From: a bacterium UBA6115
GTDB taxonomy: Bacteria; Bacillota_A; Clostridia; Christensenellales; Aristaeellaceae
Length of the DNA stretch: 27,080 nucleotides
Assembly (NCBI GenBank): GCA_002428405.1
Contig: DIWD01000040.1
Coordinates: 2,413-29,492, forward strand
Direction of reading: 5' to 3'
The notes beneath the pieces are model-generated. The model was not told the DNA's origin. It saw only the letters and a list, made by a program, of their open reading frames with translations, and did no database searches. Of the stretch, positions 22,358 through 27,080 are shown piece after piece (positions within the stretch are counted from its first letter, which is position 1; each line of letters begins with the position of its first letter). A program made the translations under genes and the position numbers.

Positions 22358-23203
22358 ATGGTTTTAAAACAAATCGCGGAAAGAATCCTGCCGCCGCTGC
22401 TAAAGCACATTCCAAGAAATAAAGCCGTTCTGTATCCTTTTTATCTAGCAGGGCATTTGGAAATACGTAAAGATGAGATTCCCCTGAAGCGCCTCCCCTA
22501 CCCATTTTATGGCCTGAGCATCGCATATGCCTCTGACATCCACTTTGGTAATTATTTCACCAAAGACCAAGCGATAATGCTCTGTCAGCAGCTCCTTTCC
22601 CTCAATGCTGATATTGTCATTCTGGGCGGAGATTACGGAGACAATCTTGAAAACTCCATCTTATTTTTTCAATCCATCCATCCCTTCCCGGCATCAACCC
22701 CTGTGCTGGCCGTGCTGGGAAACCATGATTATGGAAAGAAAAACGAAAAGATCAGCCCATTGCTTGATGAAATGAGGGAGAAGAACGTCATCCCGCTGGT
22801 CAATGACGTATGGAAGCTAAACAGAGAAGGCAAAACGCTTGCGGTTTGCGCGCCGGATGACATTCAATGCGGGAAACCCGACTTCGCGGCCTTGATTGAA
22901 GAGTCAAGAGAGGCTGATTTTGTGATTTTCGCCCCGCACTCACCAGATTTGCTTCCGGAGGCCTTTTCATCAGGTTTTTCTTTCCACCTGGCTCTTTGCG
23001 GGCACACACACGGCGGGCAAATAGTCCTATGTGGGCGCAGCCTCCATTCATCCAGCCGTTATGGCGATCGTTACCGCGCGGGCTGGTATTATGAAAACGG
23101 CGCGGTCATCCATGTCAGCAGTGGAGTGGGCACATCCATCCTGCCTTTGCGCGTAGGCACAAGGGCGGAAATCCACCGGTTTACCCTACGGATTGAACAA
23201 TAG
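22358..23203 (+). CDS. Calcineurin-like metallophosphoesterase (YaeI/YkuE type)
   Basis: A 281-residue protein with the full metallophosphoesterase signature: D60-x-H62 (SDIHFG), GGDYGD around D92, GNHD (121-124), a histidine in FAPHSPD, and GHTHGGQ near residue 225. All two-metal-site ligands appear present. Relatives include YaeI (UDP-2,3-diacylglucosamine hydrolase-like) and YkuE, which acts at the cell envelope. The N-terminus (about 1-35) has amphipathic or hydrophobic stretches (LPPLLKHIP, then AVLYPFYLAGHL) but no clear signal peptide. The substrate is unknown. The ribosome site GAGGA is about 6 bases before the ATG. It is divergent from the RNase gene and its 3' end overlaps tsaD by 18 bases, tail to tail. 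Confidence 0.88.
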   Translation: MVLKQIAERILPPLLKHIPRNKAVLYPFYLAGHLEIRKDEIPLKRLPYPFYGLSIAYASDIHFGNYFTKDQAIMLCQQLLSLNADIVILGGDYGDNLENSILFFQSIHPFPASTPVLAVLGNHDYGKKNEKISPLLDEMREKNVIPLVNDVWKLNREGKTLAVCAPDDIQCGKPDFAALIEESREADFVIFAPHSPDLLPEAFSSGFSFHLALCGHTHGGQIVLCGRSLHSSSRYGDRYRAGWYYENGAVIHVSSGVGTSILPLRVGTRAEIHRFTLRIEQ

Positions 23204-24247
23204 GGGCAGGCAGGGCTCGGCATTGAGATTCATTCCGGCATAGTCGCCCTTTTGAAACTGAATATACGCCGCAGCCCCGATCATCGCGGCGTTGTCCCCG
23301 CACAGCTCCAGCGGCGGCAATAATAGCTTTATTCCCGATTCATCACAGGACCGCTGCATCTCCTGGCGAAGCAATGAATTGGCGGAGACACCACCCGCCA
23401 GCGCAATAGTCCTCCACCCGCGTTCACGGCACGCTTTCATCGCCTTTTCTATGAGGTGTTTGACCACAGACAGCCGGAAGCATGCAGCCATGTCCGCCTG
23501 GCTGAATGGTTCCCCACGTTGCTGAATGCCGTGTAAAAGATTGATGAATGCGGTCTTCAGCCCTGAGAAGCTATAGTTATACTCCCCCGCGGTTTTGGGC
23601 TGGGGCAGATGATAAGCGTTGGGATTCCCCTCCTCCGCCAGCCTGTCAAGATTTGGTCCGCCCGGGTATGAAAGGCCCAGTACCCTGGCTGCTTTGTCAA
23701 AAGCCTCCCCAGCCGCGTCATCCAGTGTGCCTCCCAGCAAATGAAAGCCATCGTCAAGCGTCTCCACCAAATGGCTGTGGCCGCCGGATACTACCAGACA
23801 CAGGAAGGGTGGTTTCAATTCCGGGAAGACCAGGTAATTCGCGCTGATGTGTCCCTGTATATGATGAACGGCAATCAAGGGTTTGTTCAGCGCATAGGCC
23901 AGTCCTTTGGCATAACTCACTCCAACCAGCAGAGCTCCGACAAGGCCGGGCCCATTGGTGACAGCAACCGCATGAATGTCTTCTAAACTCAGATTCGCTT
24001 CAGATACAGCGGCTTTAACCACCGCATCGATCTTTTCCACATGTGATCGGCTGGCGATTTCAGGCACAACACCTCCATACGGCACATGCAGCGGGATTTG
24101 GGAATATACCGCATTGGAAAGGATCCTGCGCCCATCTTCAACAACCGCCGCCGCAGTCTCATCGCAGGAGGTTTCAATCGCCAGAATACGGACCGGGCCA
24201 TTCCAGGACGTGACGCTTTCTCTTTTCATGTCTTCAAAATAGGTCAT
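23186..24247 (-). CDS. tsaD: tRNA N6-adenosine threonylcarbamoyltransferase TsaD
   Basis: TsaD transfers the threonylcarbamoyl group to A37 of ANN-decoding tRNAs (t6A), working with TsaB, TsaE and TsaC. The 353-residue protein has the ASKHA-fold blocks ILAIETSCDETAAAVV, PEIASRSHVEKI and TNGPGLVGALLVG, the iron-site motif H129-x3-H133 in VHHIQGHISAN, and ATP-site blocks VVSGGHSHLV, GGTLDDAAGEAFDK and AGGVSANSLLR. The start at 24247 gives an N-terminus about 18 residues longer than usual before the conserved VRILAIETSCDE. It is supported by GGAGG 5 bases upstream and a 4-base ATGA overlap with the DUF1461 gene, though an internal start is possible. It is the last visible gene of the secA-prfB operon. 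tsaB and tsaE are not in the window. Confidence 0.96.
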   Translation of the reverse strand: MTYFEDMKRESVTSWNGPVRILAIETSCDETAAAVVEDGRRILSNAVYSQIPLHVPYGGVVPEIASRSHVEKIDAVVKAAVSEANLSLEDIHAVAVTNGPGLVGALLVGVSYAKGLAYALNKPLIAVHHIQGHISANYLVFPELKPPFLCLVVSGGHSHLVETLDDGFHLLGGTLDDAAGEAFDKAARVLGLSYPGGPNLDRLAEEGNPNAYHLPQPKTAGEYNYSFSGLKTAFINLLHGIQQRGEPFSQADMAACFRLSVVKHLIEKAMKACRERGWRTIALAGGVSANSLLRQEMQRSCDESGIKLLLPPLELCGDNAAMIGAAAYIQFQKGDYAGMNLNAEPCLPLLFNP

Positions 24248-24987
24248 CTGGCCCTCCGGCTTAGAATGGCTCTAAAACCTGTTGCCGCCGCCAGAATCAA
24301 CAGGAGCAGAAGAAGGATGCTCTGCATGGCTTTTTGCGCATAAGCGCTGAAGAAAGCCTGCGGCATCAGTTGAATCATCAAATCTGTCTGAGGGTCCATC
24401 AGCCAAAGATCGTTTCGGAATACCGCTTGATGAAGCATGGTAAACACATGATCAAAATCAACGCCTGCGTATAGAACAATCAGCAGGATGAAGCCGAGTG
24501 CCTCCGCCGCGGCAATCTGTGCGCTTTTAGCCAGCATGCCAGGAAGGAGATTCGGGGGGTCTTTTTTGATGAACAGCACAAGGAAAACAAGCGCGATAAG
24601 TGGTAAGACAAGATTCCTCAACAGCACGGATACCTCCACCAGGGACTTTACATCCTTCAGGTGCTCCAGTTCGCGTTCATGAAACGAGGGCTGTAAATTC
24701 CCGTTTTTTATCACCTCATACTGCGCTGTGTCCCTGTTCCCGGCCAGGTAACCGGAAATGGCTTCCGCCAGCGCGGGATATTCTGATTTGGATATGCTTG
24801 AAACACGGGTATCGGCGTGATCATAAAACAGGGATGATAGGGTTCCCTGATTCAAGGCGGGTAAAAAAAGCAAACGGACAGCAAGAAAAATGAAAGCCAG
24901 GAACAGTATACCTATCAAAGAAAACATTGTAAGAGAGCTCTTCGCATCCGTATTGCCCACGGAGTTTCCTATCCGCAGACGCATCAC
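24244..24987 (-). CDS. DUF1461 (TIGR01906-type) integral membrane protein
   Basis: A 247-residue membrane protein. Hydrophobic segments are at about 20-43 (LTMFSLIGILFLAFIFLAVRLLF), 120-140 (LLRNLVLPLIALVFLVLFI), 155-172 (AAEALGFILLIVLYAGV) and 220-238 (SILLLLLLILAAATGF). The family blocks are visible: SFHERELEHLKDVKSLV in the outer loop after the first segment, and FDHVFTMLHQAVFRNDLW followed by DLMIQLMPQAFF before the last. The function of the family is unknown. It overlaps prfB by 4 bases upstream and tsaD by 4 bases downstream, so it is firmly embedded in the operon. Confidence 0.82.
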   Translation of the reverse strand: MMRLRIGNSVGNTDAKSSLTMFSLIGILFLAFIFLAVRLLFLPALNQGTLSSLFYDHADTRVSSISKSEYPALAEAISGYLAGNRDTAQYEVIKNGNLQPSFHERELEHLKDVKSLVEVSVLLRNLVLPLIALVFLVLFIKKDPPNLLPGMLAKSAQIAAAEALGFILLIVLYAGVDFDHVFTMLHQAVFRNDLWLMDPQTDLMIQLMPQAFFSAYAQKAMQSILLLLLLILAAATGFRAILSRRAR

Positions 24988-26084
24988 TGCATTTTCAGGT
25001 AGGCGGTGATGAAGCCTTCCAGATTGCCATTCATCACGTCATCGATGTTACCGGACTCATAACCGGTGCGGTGGTCCTTGATCATGGTATACGGCTGGAA
25101 AACGTAGGAACGAATCTGGCTTCCCCATTCGATTTTTTTCATCTCTCCTTTGATTTCGGCCATTTTATCCTCATTCTCACGTTCACGAAGTTCCAATAAT
25201 CTGGCCTTGAGCATGCGCAGGCACATCTCTTTGTTCTGAACCTGGGAACGCTCGTTTTGACATGAAACGACGATGCCGCTGGGAAGGTGCGTCATCCGTA
25301 CGGCTGAGTCTGTCTTGTTGACATGCTGGCCTCCTGCGCCAGTGGAGCGGTAGGTGTCCACACGGACCTCTTCCATGTCGATGACAATGTCACTGTCCCC
25401 TTCCAGCATCGGCGCAACGTCAAGGGAAGCAAAAGAGGTGTGGCGCCGGGCATTCGAGTCAAAGGGGCTGATGCGCACCAAACGATGTACGCCTTTCTCA
25501 CCGCGCAGGTAGCCATAGGCATTTTCGCCGTCCACTTCAAAGGAGACTGATTTGATTCCCGCCTCATCCCCCTCCAGGTAGTCAAGCAAAGTCACTTTAA
25601 ACCCCATGCGCTCACAGTAACGGGTGTACATACGGTAAAGCATCTGGGTCCAGTCCTGCGCCTCGGTCCCACCGGCGCCCGCATGCAGGGAGAGGATGGC
25701 GTTGCTGTCGTCATAGTCCCCGCGCATCAGGGTTTCAAGTGACAATGCCGCGATTTTCCCCTTCAGCTCTAGAAGTTCGTTTTCGGCTTCAGTAGCGGCA
25801 TCCGCGTCATTTTCTTCCTCGGCCAGTCCAATCATGACTTCCAGGTCGTCCCGCTGCTGCAGGAGGCTTGTGTAATGATTGATCCTAGTCTCCAGGGTTG
25901 AGATGCGCTTATTGACCAGGGTGGATTGTTCAAGGTTGTCCCAGAATCCGGGCGCTCCCATTTCTTCCTTCAGCTCTGTCAATTCCCGGAGCATCTGTTC
26001 AATGTGCAGGCCGCCCCGAATCTCCTCCAGTTCGCCCTGAAGCTCTGCGAGGGTTATTTTCACCTGTTCCAAGCCCAGTATCAT
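24984..26084 (-). CDS. prfB: Peptide chain release factor 2 without programmed frameshift
   Basis: RF2 releases the finished protein at UGA and UAA codons. The 366-residue protein has the stop-codon-reading SPF motif (206-208, in RISPFDSNARRHTSF) and the catalytic GGQ (251-253, in GAGGQHVNKTDSAVR), plus the coiled N-terminal domain and the usual WGSQIRSYVFQPYTMIKDHRTG end. SPF rather than PxT and the length identify RF2 rather than RF1. Many bacteria control RF2 by a +1 frameshift at an in-frame UGA near codon 26. Here the frame reads GGC GGC CTG CAC at that place, without a stop, so this feedback is absent. A ribosome site AAGGAT overlaps the secA stop, which is 13 bases upstream. The order secA-prfB is common in Bacillota. 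Confidence 0.97.
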   Translation of the reverse strand: MILGLEQVKITLAELQGELEEIRGGLHIEQMLRELTELKEEMGAPGFWDNLEQSTLVNKRISTLETRINHYTSLLQQRDDLEVMIGLAEEENDADAATEAENELLELKGKIAALSLETLMRGDYDDSNAILSLHAGAGGTEAQDWTQMLYRMYTRYCERMGFKVTLLDYLEGDEAGIKSVSFEVDGENAYGYLRGEKGVHRLVRISPFDSNARRHTSFASLDVAPMLEGDSDIVIDMEEVRVDTYRSTGAGGQHVNKTDSAVRMTHLPSGIVVSCQNERSQVQNKEMCLRMLKARLLELRERENEDKMAEIKGEMKKIEWGSQIRSYVFQPYTMIKDHRTGYESGNIDDVMNGNLEGFITAYLKMQ

Positions 26085-26097
26085 TTTTATATCATCC

Positions 26098-27080
26098 TTA
26101 TTTTCCGCTCACGGACTGGCCGTGGCAGTGCTTGTATTTCTTGCCGCTGCCACATGGGCAGGGGCTGTTGCGACCGACCTTTTCACCGGGCTTCGTTCTG
26201 ACAGGCTGGTTTGTGTTTTTTCCGGGACTGCCGGGACCGATTTCAGAGGTGACCCTGGCGGCTGCCTTGCGTTCCTGAGGTTTTTGGATCTTTAGCTGGA
26301 AGAGAAACCGGATCGTATCTTCCTGAATCAGCCGCGACATCTCCTCAAACATGTCGAAGCTCTCCATTTTATACTCGTTCACGGGATTTTTCTGAGCGTA
26401 GGCACGCAGGCCGATACCGTCGCGCAGCTGGTCCATTGCATCAATGTGATCCATCCAGCGGTTGTCCACTGCCCTGAGCAGGATAGAACGTTCCAATTCC
26501 CGCATATCGATGCCAAGAGCCTTGATTTCTTCTTCGCGTTTGATGTAGAAATCCCCCGCTGCTTTCTTCAGGAAACCTGTTAATCCTGCGCGGTCAAAGC
26601 CGGTGATTGCGTCTTCATTCGCCTTAATGGTCCCAAATGGCACACAGAGGCGCTCAACCTCCTCCCGCAAACCGTCCGTGTTCCAGTCCTTTGTCTCACC
26701 CGAGCAGAAACGCTGCACTGATTCATCCAACAGTTTCTCATACATGCTGATGATGGTTTGGCGCATGTCCTGCCCCTCCAGCACCTGCCTGCGTTGGGTA
26801 TAGATAAGCCCGCGCTGCTGGTTCATTACATCGTCATACTGAAGAACGTTCTTCCTGACTTCATAGTTGCGGCTTTCAATGCGCTTCTGCGCGTTTTCAA
26901 TCTGCCTGGTCAGTATACCGGCAGCCAGCGGCTCATTTTCATCCATGCCAAGCTTGCCGATGAGCGGTTCGATGCGTTCACCGCCAAACAGGCGCATGAG
27001 GTCATCCTCAAGAGATATGAAGAACTGACTGGAGCCAGGATCGCCCTGACGTCCGGCGCGGCCGCGAAGCTGATTGTCGA
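26098..27080 (-). CDS. secA: Preprotein translocase ATPase SecA, N-terminal part outside the window
   Basis: The frame is open through the right edge, so only the last third (about 327 residues) is seen. It begins within the second nucleotide-binding domain (RGRAGRQGDPGSSQFFISLEDDLM, which I read across the window edge) and continues through the helical scaffold and wing regions (QIENAQKRIESRNYEVRKNVLQYDDVMNQQR, WMDHIDAMDQLRDGIGLRAYAQKNP, YKMESFDMFEEM). It ends in a linker and the zinc-binding SEC-C motif CPCGSGKKYKHCHG, which binds SecB or ribosomes in other bacteria. SecA drives Sec-dependent export, the route the secreted proteins in this window would use. It heads the visible part of the secA-prfB-DUF1461-tsaD unit. 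Confidence 0.97.
   Translation of the reverse strand, partial: DNQLRGRAGRQGDPGSSQFFISLEDDLMRLFGGERIEPLIGKLGMDENEPLAAGILTRQIENAQKRIESRNYEVRKNVLQYDDVMNQQRGLIYTQRRQVLEGQDMRQTIISMYEKLLDESVQRFCSGETKDWNTDGLREEVERLCVPFGTIKANEDAITGFDRAGLTGFLKKAAGDFYIKREEEIKALGIDMRELERSILLRAVDNRWMDHIDAMDQLRDGIGLRAYAQKNPVNEYKMESFDMFEEMSRLIQEDTIRFLFQLKIQKPQERKAAARVTSEIGPGSPGKNTNQPVRTKPGEKVGRNSPCPCGSGKKYKHCHGQSVSGK

Noticed and set aside
23186..23203. The 18-base tail-to-tail overlap of the phosphoesterase and tsaD as a sign of truncation
   Set aside because: Both proteins end at normal lengths with all motifs present, so this is only compact packing.
26098..26997. A complete short SecA-like protein starting at the ATG at 26997
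   Set aside because: The frame continues without a stop to the window edge and encodes conserved SecA sequence (GRAGRQGDPGSSQFF), so the ATG is internal.

Overview
The window looks like a chromosomal segment of a Clostridia-type member of the Bacillota. The best evidence is a SCIFF peptide with its radical SAM/SPASM maturase, a pair that is close to universal in Clostridia and rare elsewhere. Shine-Dalgarno sites of the AGGAGG type, sigma-A-like promoters with 17-base spacers, a DnaA-box cluster next to rlmH and recF, and an MsmX-type shared sugar-importer ATPase agree with this. I see no insertion sequences, phage genes, CRISPR arrays, tRNA or rRNA genes. I cannot name a genus.

Layout. 1-2759 (+): the end of a family 4 glycosyltransferase overlapping mnmG. 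2763-4937 (-): SCIFF maturase, a terminator-like hairpin, the 47-residue SCIFF precursor with its own strong promoter, then tadA. 4996-9137 (+): a nitroreductase and a 1181-residue secreted protein with about ten SdrD_B/Cna-B-like units. 9336-12934 (-): yebC with its own promoter, then a cell-envelope operon (flippase-like membrane protein, secreted CHAP-like hydrolase, glycerophosphodiesterase). 13097-16155 (+): TIM-barrel isomerase-like protein, aspartate kinase and a secreted beta-sandwich protein, ending in a strong hairpin shared with sodA (-). 17092-17967 (+): a degenerate kinase-like protein meeting recF end to end. 17968-19543 (-): rlmH-recF. 19562-20087: a gene-free stretch with AT-rich DNA and DnaA boxes, a candidate origin. 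20088-21209 (-): msmX-like ATPase. 21408-22221 (-): a barnase-like RNase and its barstar-like inhibitor. 22358-23203 (+): a metallophosphoesterase. 23186-27080 (-): a tightly packed secA-prfB-DUF1461-tsaD operon, with secA cut by the window end.

How the genes fit together. Much of the window is informational housekeeping: mnmG, tadA, tsaD and rlmH modify tRNA or rRNA, prfB terminates translation, recF acts in repair and secA in export. Around these sit envelope and secretion genes and two small specialised modules: the SCIFF peptide with its maturase, and the RNase with its inhibitor. The points most worth a second look are the SCIFF peptide, which has glycine where the known thioether acceptor threonine is expected, the DnaA-box cluster, the kinase-like protein with eroded catalytic motifs, the anchorless multi-repeat secreted protein, and several perfect inverted repeats lying in divergent promoters.
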